Assembly: GCF_019966535.1 (NCBI RefSeq)
Contig: NZ_JAIMID010000009.1
Span: forward strand, 181,916 to 245,915
Reading direction: 5' to 3'
Source: Mesobacterium pallidum
GTDB taxonomy: Bacteria; Pseudomonadota; Alphaproteobacteria; Rhodobacterales; Rhodobacteraceae
DNA length: 64,000 bases
Below, piece by piece: positions 26,274 through 34,978 of this stretch (position 1 is its first letter; each line of letters opens with the position of its first letter). The translations under genes were made by a program, and so were the position numbers. Under the pieces are notes generated by a model that saw nothing but the letters and a program-made list of their open reading frames with translations, made no database searches and had not been told where the DNA came from.

Positions 26274-26304
26274 TGCCCCGTCCGGCACGGAACCGGACGG
26301 GGCA
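26274..26304 (-). promoter_or_regulatory. Intercistronic stem-loop between chvE and gguA
   Basis: Perfect 12 bp stem (TGCCCCGTCCGG with CCGGACGGGGCA) and a 7 nt loop, starting about 11 nt after the chvE stop. There is no U tract. Position between a binding-protein gene and the membrane-complex genes is typical of elements that partially terminate transcription or protect the upstream mRNA, giving more binding protein than ATPase and permease. Confidence 0.7.
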
Positions 26305-26315
26305 GACGCGTCAGA

Positions 26316-27368
26316 TCACTTGATCTGGTCCATCGTGTAGTAGCCGGAGCCGATCAGCACCTCTTCCCAGTTCGAGGCATCGACCGGAACGGGCTCGAGC
26401 AGGTAGGACGGGATCACCTTGACGCCGTTGTCATAGGTCGAGGTGTCGTTGATCTCGGGCTCACCACCCTTGAGCAGCGCGTCCACCATGCCGACCGTGA
26501 CGCCGGCCAGCGACCGGGTGTCCTTGAAGACGGTCGAATATTGCTCGCCCGCCAGGATCGACTTGACGCTGGGCACCTCGGCGTCCTGCCCGGTCACGAT
26601 GGGCATCTGCTGGTCGCCCGAGCCGTAGCCGACGCCCTTGAGCGAGCTGAGGATGCCGATCGACAGCCCATCGTAGGGCGACAGCACGCCATGGACCTGC
26701 TTGTCGGTGTAGTGGGCCGACAGGATGTTATCCATCCGCGCCTGCGCCACCGCGCCGTCCCAGCGCAGGGTGCCGACCGTGTCCATGCCCATCTGGCCAG
26801 AGACGATGTTGATCGTGCCGTCTGCGATCAGCGGGTCCAGCACCGACATGGCGCCGTTGTAGAAGAAATAGGCGTTGTTGTCGTCGGGCGAGCCGCCGAA
26901 GAGCTCGACATTGTACGGCCCCTCGCCAAAGCGCGCTTTCAGCCCGTCGACGAGGCTCGTGGCCTGCTGCACGCCGACCTTGAAGTTGTCGAAGGTGGCG
27001 TAATAGTCGACATAGGCGCTGTCGCGGATCAGGCGGTCATAGGCGATGACCTTGATGTCGGCGAAATGCGCGTTCTCCAGCGCGTTCGACAGCGTGGTGC
27101 CATCGATGGCGGCGATGACCAGCACATCCACGCCCTTGGTGATCATGTTCTCGATCTGGGCCAGCTGGTTGGGGATGTCATCCTCGGCATATTGCAGGTC
27201 GGTCTCGTAGCCGGCGGCCTGGAATTGCTCGACCATGGAATTGCCGTCCGAGATCCAGCGGGCCGAGGATTTCGTGGGCATGGCGATGCCGATGGTCCCG
27301 TCGGCCAGCACAGCCGTGCCAAGGGCGATGACGGCCGTGGCCGACGCCAGAAGGGTCTTGAGTTTCAT
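26316..27368 (-). CDS. chvE: Periplasmic sugar-binding protein ChvE (galactose/arabinose/glucose)
   Basis: 350 aa precursor. A Sec signal peptide covers about residues 1-22 ([20 protein letters not shown] then LA/DGTIG). The mature part is a periplasmic-binding-protein type I fold, with [16 protein letters not shown] and [14 protein letters not shown] typical of ChvE/SbpA, which bind D-galactose, L-arabinose and glucose. First gene of the sugar operon, with GGGAG upstream. Divergent from a gbpR-type regulator exactly as in Agrobacterium and Azospirillum. Confidence 0.93.
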   Translation of the reverse strand: MKLKTLLASATAVIALGTAVLADGTIGIAMPTKSSARWISDGNSMVEQFQAAGYETDLQYAEDDIPNQLAQIENMITKGVDVLVIAAIDGTTLSNALENAHFADIKVIAYDRLIRDSAYVDYYATFDNFKVGVQQATSLVDGLKARFGEGPYNVELFGGSPDDNNAYFFYNGAMSVLDPLIADGTINIVSGQMGMDTVGTLRWDGAVAQARMDNILSAHYTDKQVHGVLSPYDGLSIGILSSLKGVGYGSGDQQMPIVTGQDAEVPSVKSILAGEQYSTVFKDTRSLAGVTVGMVDALLKGGEPEINDTSTYDNGVKVIPSYLLEPVPVDASNWEEVLIGSGYYTMDQIK

Positions 27369-27536
27369 GTTGGTCTCCCAGTGCTGCACGGCGCGGGGCG
27401 GGCCCGGTCGCTGCGCGTCTCCCTATGTGGGCCCTCTTCCTCCGGAGCCCGTGGGGCCTTGGTTAGCCCATGGTTTGCATGACAGTAAAATCCGAATATG
27501 GTTGATCTGCATACCAGTTTTGTAAAGTGATCCGCC
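27369..27536. promoter_or_regulatory. Divergent chvE / gbpR control region
   Basis: 168 nt spacer, locally AT-rich at 27465-27530. ATGGTTTGCAT (27470-27480) and ATGGTTGATCTGCAT (27498-27512) are imperfect direct repeats 28 bp apart, candidate LysR-protein contacts. TTGATC (27502-27507) and TAAAGT (27523-27528) could be promoter hexamers for gbpR, but the 15 nt spacing is short. The gbpR ATG has only a weak ribosome site. The regulator would bind here and respond to sugar, by analogy to GbpR of Agrobacterium. Confidence 0.5.
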
Positions 27537-28454
27537 ATGGACCTCGCCCGCCGCCTGAAACCCGCCCATCTGCGGCTGATCCTGCTGACCGGAGAGCTGG
27601 GGCAATTGCAGGCCGCCGCCCATGCCATGGGTCTCAGCCAGCCCGCCGCCAGCCGCATCCTCGCCGACCTCGAGGCGCAGGTGGGGGCCAAGCTGTTCGA
27701 ACGCCTGCCCAAGGGGATGGAGCCCAGCCCGGTCGGCGCGGCCTTTGTCCGTCATGCGCGGGTGATCCTGTCGGAGATCGACAACCTGGCGGCCGAGGTG
27801 CAGAACCTGAATTTCGGCCAGGCGGGCGAGGTGCGCGTGGGGGCCGTGACCGGCCCGGTGGTCGGCTGCCTCATGCCCGCATTGCAGGCGGTGCGGGCCA
27901 AGGCGCCGGGCCTCGAGGCGACGGTCGAGGTCGGCCCCTCGACCCAGCTGGTGCGCGGGCTGATCGAGGGGCGGTTCGATTTCGTGCTGGCCCGGATGCC
28001 GGCCGAATACGACAGCCGCGATTTCCACATCGCCCCCGCCCGGACCGAAGAGGTGGCGCTGCTGGTCCGCCGCGGTCATCCGCTGGAGGGCCGCGCGGCC
28101 GTCACGCTGGCCGAGCTCGGGGATTACGAATGGGTGATGCAGGAACGTGGATCGCCCATCCGTCTGGCGATCGAGGCGGCCTATCACGACGCCGGCGTGC
28201 CGGCGCCGGGGCGGATCATCAACAGCTCATCGCTGCTGGTCATGCTGTCGATGCTCGAGGTGACCCAGGCCATCGCCCCGCAAAGCCGCGAGGTGGCGGG
28301 GCTGTTGACCCGGCCCGCCATCGGCACCAACCTTGTGCCGCTTTCGGTGGCGAGCGATCTGACCGTCTCGCCCTTCTTCGTGATCCGCAACCGCGCGAGC
28401 CAATTGTCCCGCGCGGCCGAAAGGGTCATGCAAGAGGTGCTTCAGCGCCTCTGA
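27537..28454 (+). CDS. gbpR: LysR-family regulator of galactose-binding protein operon (GbpR-like)
   Basis: 305 aa LysR-type transcriptional regulator. The winged HTH occupies about residues 8-65 (LQAAAHAMGLSQPAASRILADLEAQVGAKLFERLPKGM). The effector domain begins near 90 with GEVRVGAVTGPVVGCLMPAL. GbpR of Agrobacterium and Azospirillum controls the adjacent chvE operon in response to galactose, arabinose or fucose. The same divergent arrangement here strongly supports that role. Convergent with the flavodoxin gene 17 nt downstream. Confidence 0.87.
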   Translation: MDLARRLKPAHLRLILLTGELGQLQAAAHAMGLSQPAASRILADLEAQVGAKLFERLPKGMEPSPVGAAFVRHARVILSEIDNLAAEVQNLNFGQAGEVRVGAVTGPVVGCLMPALQAVRAKAPGLEATVEVGPSTQLVRGLIEGRFDFVLARMPAEYDSRDFHIAPARTEEVALLVRRGHPLEGRAAVTLAELGDYEWVMQERGSPIRLAIEAAYHDAGVPAPGRIINSSSLLVMLSMLEVTQAIAPQSREVAGLLTRPAIGTNLVPLSVASDLTVSPFFVIRNRASQLSRAAERVMQEVLQRL

Positions 28455-28471
28455 ACCCGCGTGAACAGCGT

Positions 28472-28933
28472 TCAGGCGTCTTCCATCGCGGCCTCGGCCT
28501 CGGCCACCCGCTCGGTGAACCAGGGATAGGCCACGTCCTCGGCCAGGTCGCCGCTTTGCACATCGTGCACGATGCGCGGGCCGATCTGCGTGGCACCGGC
28601 CGCGACCAGCAGGTCGGCCAGCTGGTGCGAGCCCTCGCCGAAGGTCTCGTAGTCGCTGTCGCCGAGGCCGAAGATGGCAAAGCGTAGGCCTGTGAGGTCC
28701 GGCTTGGTCTTTTCCACCTTGTCCGCAAAGGGTTGCGCCGAGGCGGGCAATTCACCGTCGCCGTAGCTGGAACAGACGACGACGTGGAACGTGTTTGTCT
28801 CCATCGCCGCCGGGTCGACATCGGCCAGGCTCGAGATGGTGAAGTCGTGGTCGCCTTCGAACTCGGATTCGATGTCCTCGCAGAGCATCTCGGAATTGCC
28901 GGTCTCGGTGCCGAAAAGAAGGGTGATGTTCAT
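28472..28933 (-). CDS. Flavodoxin (MioC-like)
   Basis: 153 aa acidic FMN protein. The phosphate loop GTETGNSEM (8-16) and the FMN-flanking segments SSYGDGELP and FGLGDSDYETFGEG are classic flavodoxin/MioC features. It should act as a one-electron carrier. Its ATG overlaps the stop of the ferredoxin/flavodoxin reductase gene by 4 nt, so the two are translationally coupled at the end of the catabolic operon and probably form the electron supply for the Rieske oxygenase encoded at its start. Confidence 0.88.
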   Translation of the reverse strand: MNITLLFGTETGNSEMLCEDIESEFEGDHDFTISSLADVDPAAMETNTFHVVVCSSYGDGELPASAQPFADKVEKTKPDLTGLRFAIFGLGDSDYETFGEGSHQLADLLVAAGATQIGPRIVHDVQSGDLAEDVAYPWFTERVAEAEAAMEDA

Positions 28934-30192
28934 GGGGTGGTTTCCATCGCTTTGAGGGCAAGTTTAAGCATCTCGGCCCGGTCGGCGAGCTTGCGACGCA
29001 CGCGGCCCTCGCCCGCGCTTGCCTGCTCATGCGCGTCGATGCGCTGCCAACCGGCGTAATCGGTGAGGTGGTCGAAGCGCGCGAACAGCGCCGCGCTGCC
29101 GGGCTTGTCGACCTCGGGCATGTCGGCCAGGTCGGCGGCGATGGCCTCGGCCACCGCCTGGCTGTCGGTCCGGTTCTCGGGGATCGTGCCGCGCGGCCCG
29201 CGCCGGAACCATCCGGCGGCGTAGAGTCCGGGCGCCAGGCGCCCCGTGTCGATGTCGCTCGCCGCGGCGACCAGCGCGTCCCGCTCCAGCGTGTCATCGG
29301 CGCGGAAGCCGACCGCGCTGATGACCGCGTCGCAGGGAATGTCCAACGTCTCGGTCCCGTCCGCGCGGGCGAAATGTGCCGCGGTGACGTGACCCTCGCC
29401 GACAAAGCGCGTGGGCGTCCAGCCGAAACGGAAGGTCACGGTGCAGCGCGGGTCATCGCTGCTTTCCAGCCCGGTGACCGCTTCGAGGCGCGGGTCGTCC
29501 TGGCCTTCGCTGAGACCCAAGTCCGCGATCTCGAACTTCAGGCCGGCGATCTTGCCGATCTCCTTGACCATGACCGGGTCGAACTTGGCCAGGTGCGCGG
29601 GCGAGCGGCCGACGATGTCGATCGCCTCGATCCCCGCCGCCGCGATGCGGTCGATGTGGGTGTCGCTGAGGTCCGAGCCCTCGAACTCCCCCGCGCCCTT
29701 GGCCAGGATACGCAGCACATCCATCGCGACATTGCCCTGCCCGACGATCACCACGCGCTTTCCATGCGTGACCGTATCGTCCGCGTGGTCCGGGTGGTCG
29801 TTCCAGCAGCGCGTCAGGGTGCCCGCGCCGATCACGCCGTCCAGGTCCTCGCCCTCGAGCCCCAGCTTGCGGTCCCGCGACAGGCCCGCGGCCAGCACGA
29901 CCACGTCATAGGCCTCGCGCAGCGCGTCCAGCGTCAGGTCGCCCTCGGCGCCGATCGAGAGGTTGCCGACAAAGCCGACCCCCTGCCGTTCGAACAGCCG
30001 CGCGAACTGGCGCGTGACGGCCTTGGTCCCCTGGTGGTCCGCCGCCACGCCATAGCGAACGAGGCCGTAGGGCACGGGCAGCCGGTCGATCATGTCGATC
30101 TGCGGCTCATCGCCCTTGCAGAGCTTGAGCAGCGACTGGGCGAGGTAGCAGCCGGAGGGCCCGGCGCCGACGATGGCAATCTTGCGAGTCAT
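28930..30192 (-). CDS. FAD-dependent NADPH oxidoreductase, adrenodoxin-reductase / FprA type
   Basis: 420 aa two-Rossmann flavoprotein. The FAD motif GAGPSG is at 9-14. LVRYGVAADHQGTKAV and the NADPH motif VVIVGQGNVAMDVLRIL are hallmarks of adrenodoxin reductase and mycobacterial FprA. The C-terminal GWFRRGPRGTIPENRTDS is also conserved in that family. The start at 30192 has GAGGTG upstream. It passes electrons from NADPH to a small carrier, here most likely the coupled flavodoxin. An adrenodoxin-reductase homologue paired with flavodoxin instead of ferredoxin is unusual. Confidence 0.87.
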   Translation of the reverse strand: MTRKIAIVGAGPSGCYLAQSLLKLCKGDEPQIDMIDRLPVPYGLVRYGVAADHQGTKAVTRQFARLFERQGVGFVGNLSIGAEGDLTLDALREAYDVVVLAAGLSRDRKLGLEGEDLDGVIGAGTLTRCWNDHPDHADDTVTHGKRVVIVGQGNVAMDVLRILAKGAGEFEGSDLSDTHIDRIAAAGIEAIDIVGRSPAHLAKFDPVMVKEIGKIAGLKFEIADLGLSEGQDDPRLEAVTGLESSDDPRCTVTFRFGWTPTRFVGEGHVTAAHFARADGTETLDIPCDAVISAVGFRADDTLERDALVAAASDIDTGRLAPGLYAAGWFRRGPRGTIPENRTDSQAVAEAIAADLADMPEVDKPGSAALFARFDHLTDYAGWQRIDAHEQASAGEGRVRRKLADRAEMLKLALKAMETTP

Positions 30193-30202
30193 GTGCGGCA
30201 CC

Positions 30203-30949
30203 TCAATTGAAGACGAAGCCATGGTCAACAGGCATTACCTGTCCGGTCAGCGTGATTGCGGGCACGGTGCACAGGTAAGCGGCAACATCGGCCACTTCGC
30301 CGGTGCCCTGCGGCCCAGGCACGGCGCGGCCGGTCTCGTACAGCGTGTGGCGCGCCTCGGGGACATACTCGGTCGAGGGGGTGGTCAGGATGCCCGGCGC
30401 GATGGCGGTGACGCCGACCTTGTCGGGGCCAAGCTCGCGCGCGAGGCCCCGGGTCATGGCGATGATCGCGCCTTTCGAGCTGATGTAGCTCATCAGGTTG
30501 GGCGCGCCCCAAAGCGCGGTGTCCGAGGCGAGGTTGACGATGCGGCCGGACCCGCTGGCGCGCAGCGCCGGGGCCAGCGCGCGGATCATCAGCCAGGTGC
30601 CGCGGACGTTCACGGTCATGACCTTGTCCCAGCTGTCGATCGGGATCTCTTCGAAGCCGATGCCGCCGATCCCCGTGGCAATCGCGCCGTTGTTGATCAG
30701 CCCATGGACCGGCCCGCCGACGGCCTTGCCGAAAGCGACGATGCTCTCGGGATCACCCAGGTCGGCGGTGAGCGTTTCCACGGTCGCGCCGGTCTCGGCC
30801 AGCTCGGCCTGAACGGCGTTCAGAGCATCCTGGTCGAGGTCGGACAGCACCAGCGACGCGCCTTTCGCGGCACAGGTACGGGCGATGTCGCGGCCAAGGC
30901 CGCCCGCGGCCCCGGTGATGACGATGCGGCGTTCGGTCAGATCGGTCAT
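30203..30949 (-). CDS. SDR-family NAD(P)-dependent dehydrogenase
   Basis: 248 aa classical short-chain dehydrogenase. Cofactor motif TGAAGGLG is near residue 12, NNGA near 86, and the catalytic triad is intact: S142, Y155 and K159 (SYISSKGA). An Asp after strand 2 (VLSDLD) suggests NAD preference. AGGAG lies 7 nt upstream, and the gene overlaps the aldehyde dehydrogenase stop by 4 nt. In an aromatic operon it could oxidise a cis-dihydrodiol or a hydroxyacid intermediate. Confidence 0.87.
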   Translation of the reverse strand: MTDLTERRIVITGAAGGLGRDIARTCAAKGASLVLSDLDQDALNAVQAELAETGATVETLTADLGDPESIVAFGKAVGGPVHGLINNGAIATGIGGIGFEEIPIDSWDKVMTVNVRGTWLMIRALAPALRASGSGRIVNLASDTALWGAPNLMSYISSKGAIIAMTRGLARELGPDKVGVTAIAPGILTTPSTEYVPEARHTLYETGRAVPGPQGTGEVADVAAYLCTVPAITLTGQVMPVDHGFVFN

Positions 30950-32442
30950 GCTGATACTCCTGCCCAGGGATGCGGCTGGCCGGTCAGGTCGCAATAGATG
31001 CCCTTCTGACGCTGCCAGGCCCGAAGCCCTGCCCGGCCTTTCTCGCGCCCCATGCCGGATGCGCCGTCGCCGCCGAAGGGGGTCGAGGCCGAGAATTGCT
31101 TGTAGGTGTTGATCCAGACCGTGCCCGCCCGGATCGCACCCGCCACGCGCCAGGCGCGGGGGAAGTCGCGGGTCCAAATGCCGCAGGCCAGGCCGTAATC
31201 GTTGTCGTTGCCCATGGCGATCACGTCCTCTTCGCTGTCGAAGGGCAAGACGCAGAGGACGGGGCCGAAGATCTCTTCGCGGCAGGTCTTGGCGTCGTTC
31301 GAAAGCCCCGCGATGATCGTCGGCAGGTAATAGGCCCCGGCCGCGCGGGCGGCGTCATCGGGCGCGGTGCCACCGCAAAGGATCACTCCGCCCTCGTCGA
31401 ACGCGCCGGCCACGTAGGCCGCCACGCTGTCGCGGTGGGCGTGGTTGATCATCGGCGCGACCTGCGTGCCCTTGGCAAAGGGGTCGCCGACCCGCAGCGC
31501 CTGGGTCGCCGCGACGAGCTTCGCGACGAAGGCGTCATAGATGCCGCGCTGCACGAACAGCCGCGAGCCGGCGATGCAGCTTTGCCCCGTGCTCGAGAAG
31601 ATCCCGAAAAGCACGCCGGCCACGGCAACGTCCAGATCGGCGTCGTCGAAGACGATGGTGGGTGACTTGCCGCCCAATTCCAGCGAGATCGGCATCAGCT
31701 TGCGCCCGGCCTGTTCGCCCAGCATCCGGCCGGTATCGGTGCCACCGGTAAAGGCGATGCGGCCGATGTCGGGGTGATTGACCAGCAGGTTGCCAACCTC
31801 TCGCCCCGATCCCGGCAGGACGGACAGCAGTCCCTTGGGCAGGCCCGCCGCCTCGGCGATGCGGGCCAGTTCCAGCGAGACCAGCGGCGACCAGCTGGAG
31901 GGCTTAAGAACGACCGCGTTGCCGGCGGCGAGCGCCGGGGCGACCTTTTGCGCATCGGAGGCAATGGGCGAGTTCCAGGGCGTGATCGCGCCCACGACTC
32001 CGATGGGTTCATGTACCGAGGCGGTCAGCGAGGTGCCGCGCCGGGTGGTCAGATCGTCATCGGCCGTTTCGCAGACGGCGGCGAAATAGCGGAAGGTCCC
32101 GGCGGCCGAGGCGGCCAGCGCGGCGGTTTCCGCAAGGGTCTTGCCGGTATCGCGCGATTGGATCTGCGAAATCCGGGGGATGGCAACCTCGATCCCGTCG
32201 CCGATGCGCGTGAGGATCCTCGCGCGGTCCTGCGGCAGGGCATTGCGCCACGCCGGGTCGGCCTGGGCCGTCTTGGCGGCGGCGATGGCGGTCTCGGCAT
32301 CGGCGGCCGAGGCGCCGGCCAGCACCATGTTGACCGACCCGTCATGCGAATAGGTCGAGGTGATGGGCGCGCCCTGCCCCTCGCGCCACTCGCCGCCGAT
32401 GAACAGGCGGCCGTCTGGCAGATCGTGTGACATGTCTTTCAT
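30946..32442 (-). CDS. NAD(P)-dependent aldehyde dehydrogenase
   Basis: 498 aa ALDH superfamily enzyme. The general base Glu is in LELGGKSPTIVFDD and the catalytic Cys in STGQSCIAGSRL. SGMGREKGRAGLRAW in the C-terminus is normal for hydroxymuconic- or betaine-aldehyde-like enzymes. The ATG at 32442 is preferred because TGAGG precedes it, while the ATG at 32433 has no ribosome site. It probably oxidises a semialdehyde made by ring cleavage. Confidence 0.9.
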   Translation of the reverse strand: MKDMSHDLPDGRLFIGGEWREGQGAPITSTYSHDGSVNMVLAGASAADAETAIAAAKTAQADPAWRNALPQDRARILTRIGDGIEVAIPRISQIQSRDTGKTLAETAALAASAAGTFRYFAAVCETADDDLTTRRGTSLTASVHEPIGVVGAITPWNSPIASDAQKVAPALAAGNAVVLKPSSWSPLVSLELARIAEAAGLPKGLLSVLPGSGREVGNLLVNHPDIGRIAFTGGTDTGRMLGEQAGRKLMPISLELGGKSPTIVFDDADLDVAVAGVLFGIFSSTGQSCIAGSRLFVQRGIYDAFVAKLVAATQALRVGDPFAKGTQVAPMINHAHRDSVAAYVAGAFDEGGVILCGGTAPDDAARAAGAYYLPTIIAGLSNDAKTCREEIFGPVLCVLPFDSEEDVIAMGNDNDYGLACGIWTRDFPRAWRVAGAIRAGTVWINTYKQFSASTPFGGDGASGMGREKGRAGLRAWQRQKGIYCDLTGQPHPWAGVSA

Positions 32443-32450
32443 CGTGAGCC

Positions 32451-33272
32451 TCAGATCGCGACCGGCCCGGCGGCGTTCAGGATCTCGCGCGCAACGGAAT
32501 AGACGGTCGACAGGGATGTCTTGGGATTGTCCGGCGAGGGCTTGCCTTCGAGCCGGATGGTGAAATCGAGCGCGTCCGAGCGCACGGTGACTTCGTGCAC
32601 GTTGCCCGGCGCCGCGGGGTCTGCGATCATGCGCACGCGGGTCGCGTCCATGCCCGCGCCCGCCAGCGCGACCGTGGCCGCGACATTGGCGTTCTTGGGA
32701 TAGGCGGTAGCAGCCTCGCGCGCGGTACCTTCGAAAAAGATCTGCGCCTCGGTGAGCGCGCCGAGGTCCAGCAGCGTTTCGGCCGGGGTGCCCTGCCAGG
32801 CGCGCGGGGGCTTGCGCGAGGTATAGGTGACCTCGGTCAGGCCCGATAGCCGTGCGGCGACAAGCGCGTCGATGCCGCCGACCGCGCCGGGGACGAGGTG
32901 CAGGCGCGTCTTCCCGGCCTTGGCGGCGTCGCGCAAGGCGTTGTCCAGCGCCGCATCCGCCAGGGCGCCGACCGAGACGATGACGCAGGGGATGCCCGCC
33001 TTGAGGCAGGGCAACACGCCGTACATGACGCCTTCGTGGGTTGCCACCTCGACAACGAGGTCGGGCTTGGCGGCGATGAGGGCAGACGCCTCCGTATGGA
33101 TCGCCGCCGTTACGCCCAGCCGCTTGTCCGGCCCGTGGAACGCCTTGGCCGCGCGGGTTTCGGCCCCCGCACGCGCGAGCACGTCGAGGGCGGAAAGGCG
33201 CAAGCCTTCATCGGCAAGCACCCCGAGGAGCGCCTGCGCGATGTTGCCGTATCCAATGAGGCCAAGCCGCAT
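32451..33272 (-). CDS. Aspartate-dehydrogenase-like protein (NadX/DUF108 family)
   Basis: 273 aa. An N-terminal Rossmann domain (LGLIGYGNIAQALLGVL) is followed by the domain with YPKNANVAATVALAGAGMDATRVRMIADP, diagnostic of L-aspartate dehydrogenases, which interconvert L-aspartate and iminosuccinate with NAD(P). In a catabolic operon the actual substrate may be another amino or imino acid. The ATG at 33272 overlaps the previous stop (TGATG); an in-frame GTG at 33275 is an alternative start. AAGG lies about 7 nt upstream. Confidence 0.82.
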   Translation of the reverse strand: MRLGLIGYGNIAQALLGVLADEGLRLSALDVLARAGAETRAAKAFHGPDKRLGVTAAIHTEASALIAAKPDLVVEVATHEGVMYGVLPCLKAGIPCVIVSVGALADAALDNALRDAAKAGKTRLHLVPGAVGGIDALVAARLSGLTEVTYTSRKPPRAWQGTPAETLLDLGALTEAQIFFEGTAREAATAYPKNANVAATVALAGAGMDATRVRMIADPAAPGNVHEVTVRSDALDFTIRLEGKPSPDNPKTSLSTVYSVAREILNAAGPVAI

Positions 33273-34978
33273 CACTCGGCCTTTCCGGCCGCACCCGCCG
33301 GCGGGCCGGCAAAGGCCTGGGCGAAGGGGCCGATGGCGTTCATGTCGACCTCGACCACTACCGGGCCCTCGGTCGCGATGGCCTCGTCCAGCGTCGCGGC
33401 GAAGGCGTCCACCGACTTGACCACCTTGTGCGGCATGTCGATGGCATCGCAGAGCTTTGCAAAATCCGGGGTCTTCAGCGCCGAATAGTGCCGCCGCCCG
33501 CCGTATTGCGCGTCCTGGATGTTCTCGATCACGCCGTAGGCCTGATCGTTCATCAGCACATAGACCAAAGGCGCCTCTTCCTGCACGGCAGTGATCAGCT
33601 CGGCGATGCCCAGCTGCGCGCCGCCGTCGCCGACCAGCGTGATCGCCTTGGGGCCGGGGCTGGCCAGCGCCGCGCCGATGCCCATGGCGATCCCCTGCCC
33701 GATGCCGCCCCCAAGCGCATGTACGCCCAGGCGCGGCCCGGCGAACTGCACGTAGCGGTTGCCGAAGGTGGAGTTCGAGATGGTCACGTCGCGCACCCAG
33801 GGGTGGCCGCCCTGCGAGACCTTTTCCAGCAGCACGTCGGCGACCACCTGGTACGGCCCGAGTCGCTGACGCATCGCGCCCTCGGCCAGCGCGCGGGCGG
33901 TCGAGATCTCGTGCGGCAGGTTCGGGTCGGTGTCGAGCTTGGCCGGCAGCCGGTCCAGCAGGCGGCGCAGCGTGTCGGCCGCGTCGCCGTGAATGAACAG
34001 CTCGACCGGGTAGTTGCGACCGCCCTGGCTCGCCTCGGCGTCGATCTGCGCCAGCGGCGGCAGCGGCAGCAGGTTGTCCTTGGTCTCGTTCCCGCGCAGC
34101 CGCGAGCCGACGACCAGCATCAGGTCGCAGGTGGCGTAAAGCTGCTCGGCCTGCGGGGTCATGTTGAAGGCGCCCAGCGTGGCCGGGTTGTCCTCGGCCA
34201 CGACCGCGCGGCCGTTGGTCGAGGTGACGGCGCCGAAGCCGCGCGCGACCAGCTCGGTCGCCTCGGGCCCTGCGGCGCGGGCACCACCGCCCAGCCAGAT
34301 CAGCGGGCGTTTCGCGGCCAGCACCCGGGCGGCCAGCGCGTCGATGGCGGCGTCGGGCGCGATGGGGCGCGTGACGGTGATCTCTCCGATGGATGCCCCG
34401 CCCGAGACTTCGCTGCGTTGCAGGTCCACCGGGATCTCCAGGCTCACCGGGCCGGAGGGCGCCGAGAGCGCGGCCGAGGCGGCAGCCTGCAGCACGCCCA
34501 TCGCGGCGTGCGCGTCCCAGATGCGGAACACCTGCTTGGACATGCCCTGCAACATCTGCGGCTGTTTCGGCACGTCATGGATCGGCGCGCGGTCACGGTC
34601 GGCGAATTTCAGGTCGACCTGCGACGTGATGTGCAGCAGCGGCGTGCCGGCGGTCAGCGCCTCGACCTGGCCGCCGGCGGCATTGCCCGCCGCCGTGCCG
34701 GTCGAGGTCATGACGACCCCCAGCTTGCCGGTGACACGCGCCCAGGCATCGGCCATGTTCATCGCGCCCGCCTCGCCCCGCGCAGGCACGAACCGGATGC
34801 GCCCCTGCTCGGCGATGGCGTCGAGAATGGGCATGTTGTGGATGGAAATCACACCGAAGACCGTCGTCACGCCCATGTCGGCGAGCGCGCGCGCGATCTG
34901 GTCGCCCACGTGCTGCGGACGGACCGGATCGACTTCGGTGGGTTCAAATGAATCGGGAAACGCCGCCAGAGATTTCAA
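33272..34978 (-). CDS. Thiamine-diphosphate-dependent enzyme (acetolactate synthase / decarboxylase-like)
   Basis: 568 aa protein with the three-domain layout of the acetohydroxyacid-synthase/benzoylformate-decarboxylase family. The ThDP-activating Glu is E69 (ARGEAGAMNMADAWAR), and the Mg-ThDP motif starts GDGGAQLGIAELITAV. No FAD-binding signature is obvious in the middle domain. The start is TTG, supported by CAGGAG 6 nt upstream and by the absence of a nearby ATG; it overlaps the SDR gene by 35 nt. Likely decarboxylates or ligates a 2-oxoacid in the pathway; true acetolactate synthesis is unlikely in this context. Confidence 0.82.
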   Translation of the reverse strand: MKSLAAFPDSFEPTEVDPVRPQHVGDQIARALADMGVTTVFGVISIHNMPILDAIAEQGRIRFVPARGEAGAMNMADAWARVTGKLGVVMTSTGTAAGNAAGGQVEALTAGTPLLHITSQVDLKFADRDRAPIHDVPKQPQMLQGMSKQVFRIWDAHAAMGVLQAAASAALSAPSGPVSLEIPVDLQRSEVSGGASIGEITVTRPIAPDAAIDALAARVLAAKRPLIWLGGGARAAGPEATELVARGFGAVTSTNGRAVVAEDNPATLGAFNMTPQAEQLYATCDLMLVVGSRLRGNETKDNLLPLPPLAQIDAEASQGGRNYPVELFIHGDAADTLRRLLDRLPAKLDTDPNLPHEISTARALAEGAMRQRLGPYQVVADVLLEKVSQGGHPWVRDVTISNSTFGNRYVQFAGPRLGVHALGGGIGQGIAMGIGAALASPGPKAITLVGDGGAQLGIAELITAVQEEAPLVYVLMNDQAYGVIENIQDAQYGGRRHYSALKTPDFAKLCDAIDMPHKVVKSVDAFAATLDEAIATEGPVVVEVDMNAIGPFAQAFAGPPAGAAGKAE

